This document shows, in pieces, positions 8,881 through 18,057 of a stretch of DNA of 64,000 nt (position 1 is the stretch's first letter; each line of letters begins with the position of its first letter). The notes under the pieces are model-generated. The model saw only the letters and a list, made by a program, of their open reading frames with translations, did no database searches and was not told where the DNA came from. Both the position numbers and the translations under genes were made by a program. The DNA comes from Desulfobacteraceae bacterium (GTDB taxonomy: Bacteria > Desulfobacterota > Desulfobacteria > Desulfobacterales > Desulfosalsimonadaceae), in contig JAABSH010000003.1 in assembly GCA_011390465.1 (NCBI GenBank), positions 81,776 through 145,775 on the forward strand, written 5' to 3'.

Positions 8881-9870
8881 TCAGCCGTCAACCAGGCCTG
8901 CCGCCTCTCCGGCCGCCTGTTCCTGTTTTGCGCCAGCCCAGGCCGCAGCCTTGTTTTTGAGTTCACCGAATTTAGATGACACAGTCTCCAGTTTAACTTC
9001 CCATTCCGGATTGGCCGTTTGTCCCTCCGTCACTTTGAAAAATACCTGCATCAGCGCGGTCATGCCGATGGGTTCAATCACGGCCTGTTTGATGCCCCAT
9101 GCAAAAACGATTGCAATGATCAGTGTCAGAGGTCCGGCTGTGCCGGGAAATAACCCCACAAGAAGCGCCACCGGTCCGAGTACCACTAAAAACACAAGAA
9201 ATGTCAACACCCAGATAAAGATGGCCAGCCAGACCGCGTTTTTGAGAAATTTTGTGTAATTCTGCGCATACAGTATCAGTGCGGTACGGCTTGTGGCCCA
9301 GGGATTTTCGGCCCGGGTTTTTATCAGATACGCCAAAATGACTTCATCGAGATACGTAAGGGAAAGGGTGATGATGGTGTTGATAAATTTTACGGCGCCG
9401 CCTGTCCCCGGGATGGGTAAAATGGATGCAATACTTAGAAATACCCGGTTAAAGGCCCGCAAAACCCCCTTGATCAGCTGATCCAGCCCAAAAAGCAGCG
9501 AGGATGTGGCAAAGCGCTCCTGAACCTGCTGGCGGGCATAATCAATTTGACCTTTTCCTTGGGGGATTTCTTTGCCATGGACCAGCTCCACCAGTACCGC
9601 AATATGCCCGGCTTTGACAATGTAGAGCAGATATTCGCGGATGAAATACATGATCGCGGCAGCCAGGCCAAATCCCGCCAAACCGCCCCACATGCCCCCT
9701 TCAGGCGCACTGCCGGCAATTGAGCCGATACCGTAACCGATACCGGCCCCCACGCCGGTGATCAGAACAAAGCCCAGGGTGATGCCAAAATAAATGATAA
9801 ACCGAAAAACAAGAAAAGGCGCTGTTTTCATCATTAAGCCCAATACTTCTCCCAAATTGAAATCTTTCAT
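8881..9870 (-). CDS. Multi-pass membrane protein, function unknown
   Basis: 329 residues from the ATG at 9868-9870, which follows GGAGGGGG; a longer frame to 9957 lacks a ribosome site. Several hydrophobic segments are clear (APFLVFRFIIYFGITLGFVL, glycine-rich GVGAGIGYGIGSIAG, WLAIFIWVLTFLVFLVVLGP, TLIIAIVFAWGI). Between them is a conserved-looking stretch around FATSSLLFGLDQLIKGVLRAFN. The C-terminal tail is soluble and alanine-rich. The layout suggests an inner-membrane protein with about six helices. I do not recognise a named family with certainty. It follows the DUF4412-like secreted gene 84 bp downstream and is probably in the same leftward unit. Confidence 0.65.
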   Translation of the reverse strand: MKDFNLGEVLGLMMKTAPFLVFRFIIYFGITLGFVLITGVGAGIGYGIGSIAGSAPEGGMWGGLAGFGLAAAIMYFIREYLLYIVKAGHIAVLVELVHGKEIPQGKGQIDYARQQVQERFATSSLLFGLDQLIKGVLRAFNRVFLSIASILPIPGTGGAVKFINTIITLSLTYLDEVILAYLIKTRAENPWATSRTALILYAQNYTKFLKNAVWLAIFIWVLTFLVFLVVLGPVALLVGLFPGTAGPLTLIIAIVFAWGIKQAVIEPIGMTALMQVFFKVTEGQTANPEWEVKLETVSSKFGELKNKAAAWAGAKQEQAAGEAAGLVDG

Positions 9871-9953
9871 GATCCCCCTCCACGTCCGCAAGATAGAAAA
9901 TGGCGAAATCCCCACCGTGCCTTTGAATTTTAATGAAAAGCCGGTTCCGGGAA

Positions 9954-10715
9954 TCACCGTCCGATTAAATTCCAGAATCCCTTTCCAGCATCCTTTATCA
10001 TGTCGGCAACCCCTGTTTCCTTTTCTGCTTCAGTCTCCTGAGCCGTCTTGGGATTTCTTTGTCTTTTCTCTCCCCCAAAATTCATTCCCATTACCGCCAT
10101 CATGTTATCGACTTTCGTGTAACCGGAAAGCGGCCTGAAAAGATTTGCGGAAGGTTTTTTGGTGCTGATGTTGCGTAATTCTGAGACATTGCCTTTCTCC
10201 CCCTGAATTTTTAGCGGCATCTCAAATTTGTCGGATTGCCAGATAATTGAAGACTGCTTGAATTTCATGCCCATCATGGTCGTTGTGGTGGTCACTTTCT
10301 TTTTTGTGCAGGTATAGCCGCTGACGGTTTCCTTGCCCAGGATTTTTTCGGAATCCACATTTTGATAGGATTTCATTAAATCCATCATTTCCTGTTCATC
10401 AATTTCTGATTCATAAACCAGTTTTTTGTCATGGTTATACATGTACTGCCTGTTTTTATCCTTGAACGCCAAAATTGTCATATCCTTTGGCATTCCTTGC
10501 TGCCCGGCCCCCATGAGCATCCCGTCCATGCGATACGCTTCAGGGGTGACATATAATTTTGATGTGTTTACCGAATCGCTGTCGGGTAAAATCATGACCC
10601 AGTCTGCTGAAAAACTGGTAATTTTGCCCCCGAAAAAACCGAAAGCGGATGTTGCGGATATAAACAGAAAAATAAAAGATACCCCGAAAATGATCCGCCA
10701 TAATCTTGAAAACAT
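9954..10715 (-). CDS. Secreted DUF4412-like protein
   Basis: 253 residues from the ATG at 10713-10715, preceded by AGGAG. The upstream in-frame extension is a hydrophobic stretch without a ribosome site and is left out. The signal peptide is WRIIFGVSFIFLFISATSAFG. The mature part resembles outer-membrane-type DUF4412 proteins: PEAYRMDGMLM, MTILAFKDKNRQYMYN, KETVSGYTCTKKKVT (a cysteine in the conserved GYxC position) and IWQSDKFEMPLKIQ. Such proteins are periplasmic, single-domain and of unknown role. A methionine-rich run (MMGMKF, DNMMAVMGMNFGG) is notable. Confidence 0.65.
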   Translation of the reverse strand: MFSRLWRIIFGVSFIFLFISATSAFGFFGGKITSFSADWVMILPDSDSVNTSKLYVTPEAYRMDGMLMGAGQQGMPKDMTILAFKDKNRQYMYNHDKKLVYESEIDEQEMMDLMKSYQNVDSEKILGKETVSGYTCTKKKVTTTTTMMGMKFKQSSIIWQSDKFEMPLKIQGEKGNVSELRNISTKKPSANLFRPLSGYTKVDNMMAVMGMNFGGEKRQRNPKTAQETEAEKETGVADMIKDAGKGFWNLIGR

Positions 10716-10881
10716 AATCGTTAATCTCCTGCTTTTTATGAATTTAATAAAAAAGACCCGCAACAATAGCCATAACAGAATAATTTCAGCGAACAAGCTG
10801 AAGGAATGCCGGTCAACCGATAGCCGGGGCAGCGGCCGGGGCGATAAAATTGCGTCCCGGCCGCCACTGTAAGATGATTTC

Positions 10882-12300
10882 CTATTTCACTGAATAATCT
10901 TTGAGTTCGCCTCTGATCATGGCTACACCGATATCCATCTCGTACTTCACCTCGCCGACGCCCACTGCCCACCAGTGATCCGCATGAGACCCCGCTTCAC
11001 CAAACCCTCTTACAAGGATACAATCAAATGTACCCGCCGGGACCGTTACCCTTTCGGATGTGGAAATTACCTCCCAGTCCACCACTCCGCCCTGACCGCT
11101 GGTCTGCCATGTGTCACCGGTTTTCAGGGAAGATTCAAACCAGAGATCCGGAGTGGTTAAGATACCATTAAATGAATCCCCATAACAGAGCAGAGCGTCG
11201 CCCTGATTAGCCAATAAACTCCAATGCCCCTCATACATCGGATCCCCTGAATACTCGATGCGTGTCGCCGTCACACCGCTGATGTTTTGCGTCCGGACGG
11301 CATCCATGCGATAGGTGCCAGGTACGGCGCCGCCCGATTCAAGGGAATACAACCACCAGTTCCCAATGGAGAGAGACATAATCCCCTCGGCAACACTGTT
11401 TGAATCATCTCCGCCGCCACTGCCTGTATCATCATCGTCTCCGCCGTTATTCCCCGTATCATCACCTCCGGCGCCGGCGTCATTATCCAGTCCGCAGATT
11501 TTTACATGCTCGATGCGGTGACCGGCAAGCCCCCAGATGCGGACTTTGGAAGACGCAAATGTCCCCGCGGGCATGGCCAATGTTTCGATGGTGGTGCCTT
11601 CGCTGTTGGTCCATGACACCTGGACAGTGCCGTTATTGTATGTCAGGGTCAGCAATCCTTCCAGGTCTCCCACATGATCTAATTCCTCCAAATATCTGGG
11701 ATCCTCCCGGATGCACTCAAATGCCCGGGTCTGGCCGGATACCGGCGGTTTTCCAATATTAATGCTTTCCATGGCATCCAACCCATACCGGAACCGCATG
11801 ATGGCGGAAACACCGTCCAATCCTACGAGTTCAACAAAATAAGAAGCACATTGGGTGCTGCCAACCCCCGCGTTGCGTTTCAGATTTGCCTGAACCTGGA
11901 AATTGCCGGTGAACGCTTTTTTGGTTTCAATATAATCATAATGCTGGGAGAACAGAACCTCCTGGTTGTCAATGGCAACCTTGTGGCCGCCGGCATTGAC
12001 TGCTGTATTGGTCCCGGTGGTCCAGTTGGTTGTTAAGGAGCCGCTGAAATCGTCTTCCAGCAGAACGACCTTGCACATCGGGTCCTCTCCGTCATCACCG
12101 GTGTCACCATTATCACCGGTGTCGCCATTCTCTCCGGTATCCCCATTATCCCCCGTCCCGTTTCCGTTTTCCCCGGCAGTATCTTTTGAATCGCTGCTAC
12201 TACTGCTGTTGCATCCCACCGCAACAGCCATAACCAGAAACAGAATCATAAAAATTGACAACATGGGTCCTGCAACACACCTGAATGCCTTTTTTTTCAT
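10882..12300 (-). CDS. Lipoprotein with glycine/aspartate linkers, function unknown
   Basis: 472 residues. The lipobox VAVGC at about 26-30 predicts a lipid-anchored surface or periplasmic protein. After the cysteine comes a serine run and a low-complexity tract of GDNGDTGENGDTG units (DNA repeat at about 12085-12170). A beta-sandwich-like domain (VVLLEDDFSGSLTTNW ... VKICGLD) follows, then a second Gly/Asp linker (GNNGGDDDDTGSGGGDD), then a C-terminal domain (IGNWWLYSLESGG ... VPAGTFDCILV ... WWAVGVGEVKYE) of the kind often seen in secreted lipoproteins. The two domains look like separate modules joined by flexible calcium-friendly linkers. No function is assigned. Confidence 0.7.
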   Translation of the reverse strand: MKKKAFRCVAGPMLSIFMILFLVMAVAVGCNSSSSSDSKDTAGENGNGTGDNGDTGENGDTGDNGDTGDDGEDPMCKVVLLEDDFSGSLTTNWTTGTNTAVNAGGHKVAIDNQEVLFSQHYDYIETKKAFTGNFQVQANLKRNAGVGSTQCASYFVELVGLDGVSAIMRFRYGLDAMESINIGKPPVSGQTRAFECIREDPRYLEELDHVGDLEGLLTLTYNNGTVQVSWTNSEGTTIETLAMPAGTFASSKVRIWGLAGHRIEHVKICGLDNDAGAGGDDTGNNGGDDDDTGSGGGDDSNSVAEGIMSLSIGNWWLYSLESGGAVPGTYRMDAVRTQNISGVTATRIEYSGDPMYEGHWSLLANQGDALLCYGDSFNGILTTPDLWFESSLKTGDTWQTSGQGGVVDWEVISTSERVTVPAGTFDCILVRGFGEAGSHADHWWAVGVGEVKYEMDIGVAMIRGELKDYSVK

Positions 12301-12759
12301 TTTTTCCTCCCCTGTTTTAGTTAAGTTTCAAAACCTGTTTGGTGAGCAATAACAGGTTATAAAGGATGAAGTTCTGCAATCAGATGAAGTGAGTGGTTCC
12401 AAACCATGATTTGAAAAACCGATTGCTGTATAAAACGAATTTGACATCAGGAGATAAACCCTGAAATATGTCATTTGGTTTTGTGTAACCCGGTTTTGGA
12501 AGGAAAGCTCACTCCTTGTTTGCTGTTTTCAGTCTTTTTTTTGCGGTTTGGCAACCACCGGCACAAGGAGTCAGGATGAGCTGAAATGATTTTGAAAAGT
12601 CAGAAACAGACCGGGTGACTGATATGTTATGTTTTTTGCACAAATACCATAAACCGGATCGATTGGCAATAGAATATACTGACCGATTTTTCGGATTTCC
12701 TATTTTTAATTTTGGTTGGGCCGGGTATTTTTTATAAATATTTTGGGGGCTTTGCAAAA
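12301..12759. other. Intergenic region with possible hairpin leader before mgtE
   Basis: No gene is supported; the minus-strand frame at 12509-12826 runs antisense into mgtE and has no family resemblance. GCTCACTCCTTG (12507-12518) can pair imperfectly with CAAGGAG...TGAGC (12564-12581), enclosing about 45 bases. It could be a cis-acting RNA for the magnesium transporter, but it does not match the M-box pattern that I know. Confidence 0.35.
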
Positions 12760-14181
12760 ATGAACGCGATTGCGACGAACAAGGATAACAAGGATAACAA
12801 GGATCAAACAGATAAAGCGGAAACAACGGACAAACCCTGGGAAAAATTGCATGAACTGATTGCCGGTGCGGGCACGGAAGAAATTCTGGCGTTTTTTGAT
12901 CTTCTGGGGGCCGCGGAAACCGCCCGCACTATTTCCCGTATCCCGCCCGATGACCAGATCCGGTTGTTTTCACTGCTCACGCCGGCGGATGCAGCCGATA
13001 TTATCGAAGAAATTTCCGATACCCAGGCCGCGGACCTGATTGAAGATTTGCCCCCGGAGATGGCGGCTGCCATTCTCGAAGAACTGGACAGCGACCATGT
13101 GGTGGATGTGCTCGGTGAAATCAGCGATCACCGGGCCGAGGCCATTTTGGATGAAATGGATTCTGAAGATGCCCGGGAAGCCCGGCAGTTTTTGGAATAT
13201 CCCGGTGATTCCGCCGGCGGTCTCATGGTGTCCGAATTTCTGGCCTATCCCGGGAATCTGCGGGTGAGCGATATTTTGAAAGATCTTGAGGTGAACCGGG
13301 AATCTTATGCGGATTACAATGTGCAGTACCTGTATGTGACAGAAACGGGAAACCGGCTGGCCGGGGTGCTGCGGATGCATGATTTATTATTCCCCTCGCA
13401 AAATGCATATCTGCGCGATTTGATGATACGAAATCCGCTCAAGGTGTCCGTGGACGCGCCCCTGGAAACGCTGCGGGATTTTTTTGAGGAACATCGGCTG
13501 TTCGGGGTGCCGGTGGTGGATGCGGATGGCCAGATGCTGGGGGTGGTGCTGCCGGAGGCAGTGGAAGAAGCGTCTCAGGAACGGTCCGTGCGCCAGTTTC
13601 TGGGGTTCAGCGGTATTGTGGGCGGCGAGGAATTCCGGTCCATGCCGCTTTTGGTGCGGTCCGGCCGCCGTCTGTCCTGGCTCAGTCTCAATATTGTGCT
13701 CAATATTATCGCGGCCAGCGTGATTGCCATGTATCAGGATACCTTGTCCGCCGTTATTGCCCTTGCCGTATTTCTGCCCATGGTCAGCGACATGAGCGGG
13801 TGCTCGGGCAATCAGGCCGTGGCCGTGTCCATGCGGGAACTCTCCCTGGGCCTGGTCCGCCCAAATGAATTGATTCGCGTTTTAATAAAAGAAGCCGGTT
13901 TAGGGCTGATCAACGGCGCGGCGCTGGGGCTGCTGCTGGGCGGTCTGGCGTTCTTGTGGAAGGGCAACCTTTATCTCGGGCTGGTGGTAGGCGGGGCCTT
14001 GGCCGTCAATACCGTTGTGGCGGTTTCTTTGGGCGGTCTTTTGCCGCTTTTTTTAAAAAGATTGAAAATGGACCCGGCCCTGGTGTCTTCTCCTTTGCTT
14101 ACAACAGTGACGGATATGTGCGGATTTTTCTTTGTGCTCAGTTTTGCCACGGCGGTCATGGCAAAGATCAGCGGGGTATAG
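12760..14181 (+). CDS. mgtE: Magnesium transporter MgtE
   Basis: 473 residues from the ATG at 12760; the frame is open further upstream but without family homology. The N-domain is a superhelix of short repeats (LLTPADAADIIEEISD, LPPEMAAAILEELDSD). The CBS pair follows (LMVSEFLAYPGNLRVSDIL, LMIRNPLKVSVDAPLETL, HRLFGVPVVDADG). The C-terminal pore domain has about five helices with PMVSDMSGCSGNQAVAVSM, the family's pore signature. MgtE is a Mg2+-gated channel in the inner membrane; acidic residues in the N-domain sense cytosolic Mg2+. The extreme N-terminus carries three copies of AACAAGGAT giving NKDNKDNKD, an expanding coding repeat. Confidence 0.9.
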   Translation: MNAIATNKDNKDNKDQTDKAETTDKPWEKLHELIAGAGTEEILAFFDLLGAAETARTISRIPPDDQIRLFSLLTPADAADIIEEISDTQAADLIEDLPPEMAAAILEELDSDHVVDVLGEISDHRAEAILDEMDSEDAREARQFLEYPGDSAGGLMVSEFLAYPGNLRVSDILKDLEVNRESYADYNVQYLYVTETGNRLAGVLRMHDLLFPSQNAYLRDLMIRNPLKVSVDAPLETLRDFFEEHRLFGVPVVDADGQMLGVVLPEAVEEASQERSVRQFLGFSGIVGGEEFRSMPLLVRSGRRLSWLSLNIVLNIIAASVIAMYQDTLSAVIALAVFLPMVSDMSGCSGNQAVAVSMRELSLGLVRPNELIRVLIKEAGLGLINGAALGLLLGGLAFLWKGNLYLGLVVGGALAVNTVVAVSLGGLLPLFLKRLKMDPALVSSPLLTTVTDMCGFFFVLSFATAVMAKISGV

Positions 14182-14266
14182 CAAGGGCAAAAACTCATGG
14201 TTGATTTTGATGCTGGAATTGAATAATAACCGTCATAATAAAAATTCAAAAAGCATTCCCGGACAT

Positions 14267-16888
14267 ATGGCAAAAAATAAAAAAAACAAAAAAAATCGGA
14301 ATAAGGACAAACAGGCCCTGCATTCTGTTTCCGCCGAAAGCCTTTTTCATCAGGGAAAAGCGCACCTGGAATCCGGAAAATACCGGGATGCCATTGCCGC
14401 ATTGAAAATAGCGGTCAAAAAAGGATGGCCCCGGGATGACATTGACGGTCTTTTGGCAAAGGCCTATTCCCTGCGGGCGGTTCAGCTGCGGGAAAAAGGA
14501 ATGGACGCGGAAGCCGCGGAAGTTCAGAAACATGCCGGCGCCTTTTTGCCGTCTTATCAGGCATTGACAGATTCAGACCTGCTGCTTTTTATGCAGGCTG
14601 AAAATATTGGAAAATCGGTTTCAATGTATGCGGATTTTTTGGGGGCGAACCCGCCTTCAAAAAAGATTGAGCAGCATCTTGCCGAAAAATTCCTGGTGCA
14701 TCCGAAATGGGAGCTGATGGACGGGCTGGATGATACATGTGCACTGAAAAAGGATGTTTCTCAGGTGAAGGATGCGGTCCGGTTGATGACCGCGGGGGAG
14801 TGGGAAGCTGCTTATGAAAAACTCAAGCCAATCCCCCGGTCTTCCCCATGGGCCGCCGCGCGTATATTGTGTCATGCCATGGTCTGCTTTTACAGAGAAG
14901 ATGATACGGGCATGCAGCGGGCTCTGAATATGATTGCCGATGACTCCGTGCTGAAACCGTTTTCCCGGAAACTGATGCAGGATATCCGATCCGTTTCCTG
15001 TCTGTGGGATGGTCCCGTGCATCTGGAACGTCAGGTTGCGGCCCTGTGTGATGAAATGCAAAACAATCGATTCAACGCCGCCGGGGACACTCTTAAACAG
15101 ATTGCGGAAACCATTTCTCCCCGGGAACCCGGCATCGCGATTTTTCACATTCTGGAATTGTTCTGGACAATGACGAGCAAAGGCCAAATGGCGGAATCTG
15201 ATTTTTTTAAAATCGCCCACCGGGTTCTGCCTCAATCCTATGCCGCGCTGCTGGAAGCAAAACTGTATTGTCTCATGGTGTCGCCCACGCCGTTTCACAA
15301 TGCGGCGGTCTATCTTTCCATGCTCGATGTTGAATTCCCAAGGGAAGAAGACCGCATGATGGCTTCCGGCCTTGTTATCCAGGAAGCCGTTGGAAATTAT
15401 GAGCGTGCGTTTTCTATGGGGATAAACGTTCAGGAAAACGGGGATGCCTTAAAAAAATTATTGCATCTGACATCTGAAAGCTTAGACGCTTTGGTTGCGG
15501 AGCTCCTGGTATGCGCGGTTCGCAGGGACCCCGGCAACCGGGAAGTCTGTGAATTGCTGGCCCGCCAGATGTTTTACAAAGAAACGTATCCCTGGATTGA
15601 AGAGGGACTGCTGCTCATGCAGGCGCATTTTCCGGATGATCCTTACCCCTGCATGGAACTGGCAAAATTATACTACCGAAAAAATGCCTACCGAAAAGCG
15701 GAAAGAATATTGGAAACCGCCATGACCCGGGCTCCGCATGATCGCCGCGTCATTGATATGCATGTCATGTCCCTGCTGATTTCCGCGGACAAAAACATTG
15801 CCCGGGGAAAGCTGCCCCTGGCGAAAAAGGATATTGAAAAGGCGGAAAGTCTGACCAGCCCGGAAATCCGGTTTCTTGTAATTGAAAAACAGATATTGCT
15901 TGCTGTTGCCGAAAAAGGGCAAATGACATTGTTTAAAGATACCACGGTGGTTGATCACGGCGATGTCCGCCGAGTCATCGATGAATTCATGAACCGCCTT
16001 TCCCTTTTTGACGGTCTCCGGTCTCTTGGGGTATTGTGGCTGGATGTCACCAGCGCCCAAAAGAAAAAATGGGACAAAAAGATGATCCAGGTGGTTGACA
16101 AGGCCATCCGCCATCGGCTGAAATCAGTTGATGCGTTGACGCCTCCGGAAATAGATGCCTTGCTCATGCCGCTCTCTCTTGATCTGCCGGTTGTTTACAG
16201 GCGGGATATGGCGGAGATCTTTGTTCAGCGGGCCAGGGGAATACTTGCCCGGATATCGGATGCCTGTATTATGCCTGTTTTTGACAGCCTGATCGGTGTG
16301 CGTCAGTATGATCCGGTACTTAAGGAAATAAAACGCCGGCGGAAAAAAGCGGATAAAAAGTTTGCCGCCCTGCTCAGTTTTTATGAAGTCACGGTCAAGC
16401 ACTTCAAGGGAAAACTGATTAATAAGGAATTTGCGTTCTTAAAGGTCCTGGACGAGATCCCGCCTGGCGAAATGGAAACCATCCGGGCGGCCGCGCGCCG
16501 GCTTTCAACCATGATACATGATCAGCCGGTATTGAAAAGAGCCCTGGAATCCTTTGATTTCAAAGTCCTGGACGCCGATTATGCGTTGTCTCCCTGGGAC
16601 GATGATGATTTTGATGATTTTGAGGATGACGACGATTTTGACCATTTTAATGAATTCTTTGCACCTGAATTCTCGAATATGAGCCGGGACTTGGTTAAAC
16701 ACCTGGAGATCCTGATCATGGAAGTCGGTCTGACCGGCGCATCCAAAAAGGCGGTGTTGAATTTCAAGCAGCATATTACCACCGGCCCGTATGCCCTGCC
16801 CATTGATGCCATGGCGGAATTCATGGATCCGGAAATTGTTTCGCAAATGTCGCGTGAAGTGAGAATTATATTCTTTGGAAAAGCCTGA
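14267..16888 (+). CDS. Large TPR-like protein of the chaperone cluster
   Basis: 873 residues from ATG 14267 (MAKNKKNKKNRNKDK); earlier in-frame starts overlap mgtE and lack a ribosome site, so the start is uncertain. The N-terminus is very lysine/asparagine-rich. It is followed by a TPR unit (SLFHQGKAHLESGKYRDAIAAL) and further helical repeats throughout (PYPCMELAKLYYRKNAYRKAERILETA). The C-terminal part contains a run of Asp/Phe/Glu (about 780-800, DDDDFDDFEDDDDFDHF). It sits 15 bp before a J-like gene, a GrpE-like gene and an Hsp70 gene, so it probably serves as a scaffold or client adaptor for that chaperone. No enzyme motif is seen. Confidence 0.65.
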   Translation: MAKNKKNKKNRNKDKQALHSVSAESLFHQGKAHLESGKYRDAIAALKIAVKKGWPRDDIDGLLAKAYSLRAVQLREKGMDAEAAEVQKHAGAFLPSYQALTDSDLLLFMQAENIGKSVSMYADFLGANPPSKKIEQHLAEKFLVHPKWELMDGLDDTCALKKDVSQVKDAVRLMTAGEWEAAYEKLKPIPRSSPWAAARILCHAMVCFYREDDTGMQRALNMIADDSVLKPFSRKLMQDIRSVSCLWDGPVHLERQVAALCDEMQNNRFNAAGDTLKQIAETISPREPGIAIFHILELFWTMTSKGQMAESDFFKIAHRVLPQSYAALLEAKLYCLMVSPTPFHNAAVYLSMLDVEFPREEDRMMASGLVIQEAVGNYERAFSMGINVQENGDALKKLLHLTSESLDALVAELLVCAVRRDPGNREVCELLARQMFYKETYPWIEEGLLLMQAHFPDDPYPCMELAKLYYRKNAYRKAERILETAMTRAPHDRRVIDMHVMSLLISADKNIARGKLPLAKKDIEKAESLTSPEIRFLVIEKQILLAVAEKGQMTLFKDTTVVDHGDVRRVIDEFMNRLSLFDGLRSLGVLWLDVTSAQKKKWDKKMIQVVDKAIRHRLKSVDALTPPEIDALLMPLSLDLPVVYRRDMAEIFVQRARGILARISDACIMPVFDSLIGVRQYDPVLKEIKRRRKKADKKFAALLSFYEVTVKHFKGKLINKEFAFLKVLDEIPPGEMETIRAAARRLSTMIHDQPVLKRALESFDFKVLDADYALSPWDDDDFDDFEDDDDFDHFNEFFAPEFSNMSRDLVKHLEILIMEVGLTGASKKAVLNFKQHITTGPYALPIDAMAEFMDPEIVSQMSREVRIIFFGKA

Positions 16889-16903
16889 TAAAGGAAATTT
16901 GAT

Positions 16904-17218
16904 ATGCTCTCGGATTATTATATTCTCGGGCTGGATACGGATGCGTCGGAAGGGGAAATCAGAGATCAGTATCTGGAACTGGTAAAACGCTATTCACCGG
17001 AAAAACATCCCCGTCGGTTTCAGGATATCACGGAGTCCTATGAACGAATTAAATCAAAACGACGGGCAATCAAGAGCCGGATTTTGTCCGCGGTTCAGGC
17101 TTCCGATTCAGAAGCGGCCCTGGCCGCCCTGGGCCGTTCCGTCAATATTGTCAGACGCCGGGCCGGACTGTCGGAGGTGCTGATGGAAGCCGGATTATTG
17201 GATAAAGACGGGGTATAA
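16904..17218 (+). CDS. Small J-domain-like protein with altered HPD motif
   Basis: 104 residues. The first 60 align with a J domain: DYYILGLDTDASEGEIRDQYLELVKRY matches helices I and II, then the loop reads SPEKHPRRF where canonical J proteins have HPDKNP. Helix III follows (FQDITESYERIKSKRRAI). The His-Pro-Asp triad that triggers Hsp70 ATP hydrolysis is thus Ser-Pro-Glu. It may be a divergent co-chaperone that binds its Hsp70 differently, or a J-like adaptor. AAAGGAAA precedes the start. The next gene starts 7 bp after the stop. Confidence 0.72.
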   Translation: MLSDYYILGLDTDASEGEIRDQYLELVKRYSPEKHPRRFQDITESYERIKSKRRAIKSRILSAVQASDSEAALAALGRSVNIVRRRAGLSEVLMEAGLLDKDGV

Positions 17219-17225
17219 GGATACC

Positions 17226-17996
17226 ATGACGGAAAAAAATCGACTACAGCAATTTTTTGCAAAATTCCGCCGGCAATCGGAACCATGCACGGAACCATTC
17301 GATATCAAGGAAGAGAACATTGCGCCGGAACACGGATGGAAAGAAACGGCATTGGCGGATTTTAAAGCCTGGCTGGATGATTTGCCTGATGAAAAACCGG
17401 CACCGCCAGGGAAAGCATCAGCGGACGGTCTCGTGGACGCCTGTGACCTGTATACCCTTTTGATGGAATTCACAGCCCTGCGCCAGGAAATCAGACTCCA
17501 GAACCGGGAGCAGAACAATGCCATTCGGGTTCACGGGGACCTGGTGGACAATACCATGGAATATGCCACTCTTTTTAAAGAGCGGACCCGGGACCTGGAC
17601 ACCCTGGCGGAACGAATACATAATGCCTGTGAAACCCGAACCGCTGCGTCTTTTTTTGATGTGCGCGATGCCATGGTGCGGGGATTGGAAGCGGTTCAAG
17701 AAGCCCTTGCCGCAGGTATTTATTTCCGGCGATCCAGCCGCCGCCGGATTGAAGGCGTGGCGGAAGGCTATGAAATGGCCCTGCGCCGGTTTGACCGGAT
17801 ATTGGCGAAGTTCGGCATCACGCCCGTTGTCAGTGCGGGACAGCCCTTTAACCCGTCGCTGATGCGGGCGGTGGGAAAGCGCAATGATCCGGAAAAAGAC
17901 CATAATGTCGTGCTTGAGGAATATCTCTGCGGTTTTACAAAAGGGGAAAAAGTGCTGCGCACCGCGGAAGTCATTGTCAACAGCAAGACGGATTGA
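17226..17996 (+). CDS. GrpE-like nucleotide exchange factor
   Basis: 256 residues, longer than housekeeping GrpE (about 190-200). The C-terminal beta-domain signature is plain: GQPFNPSLMRAVGKRNDPEK ... VVLEEYLCGFTKGEKVLRTAEVIV. A predicted long helix runs through LLMEFTALRQEIRLQNREQ, as in the GrpE coiled coil. The N-terminal 90 residues are unrelated and may confer partner specificity. It lies between the J-like gene and the Hsp70 gene, suggesting that it ejects ADP from that specific Hsp70 rather than from DnaK. Confidence 0.8.
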   Translation: MTEKNRLQQFFAKFRRQSEPCTEPFDIKEENIAPEHGWKETALADFKAWLDDLPDEKPAPPGKASADGLVDACDLYTLLMEFTALRQEIRLQNREQNNAIRVHGDLVDNTMEYATLFKERTRDLDTLAERIHNACETRTAASFFDVRDAMVRGLEAVQEALAAGIYFRRSSRRRIEGVAEGYEMALRRFDRILAKFGITPVVSAGQPFNPSLMRAVGKRNDPEKDHNVVLEEYLCGFTKGEKVLRTAEVIVNSKTD

Positions 17997-18057
17997 GGCA
18001 TAATTTTTATCAACTTGAAATAAATGAACAATACTTTTGCTATTTATGGAGTGTAAT

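Noticed and set aside
12509..12826. 105-codon minus-strand frame before mgtE
   Set aside because: It overlaps the mgtE start on the opposite strand, is low in complexity and has no ribosome site.
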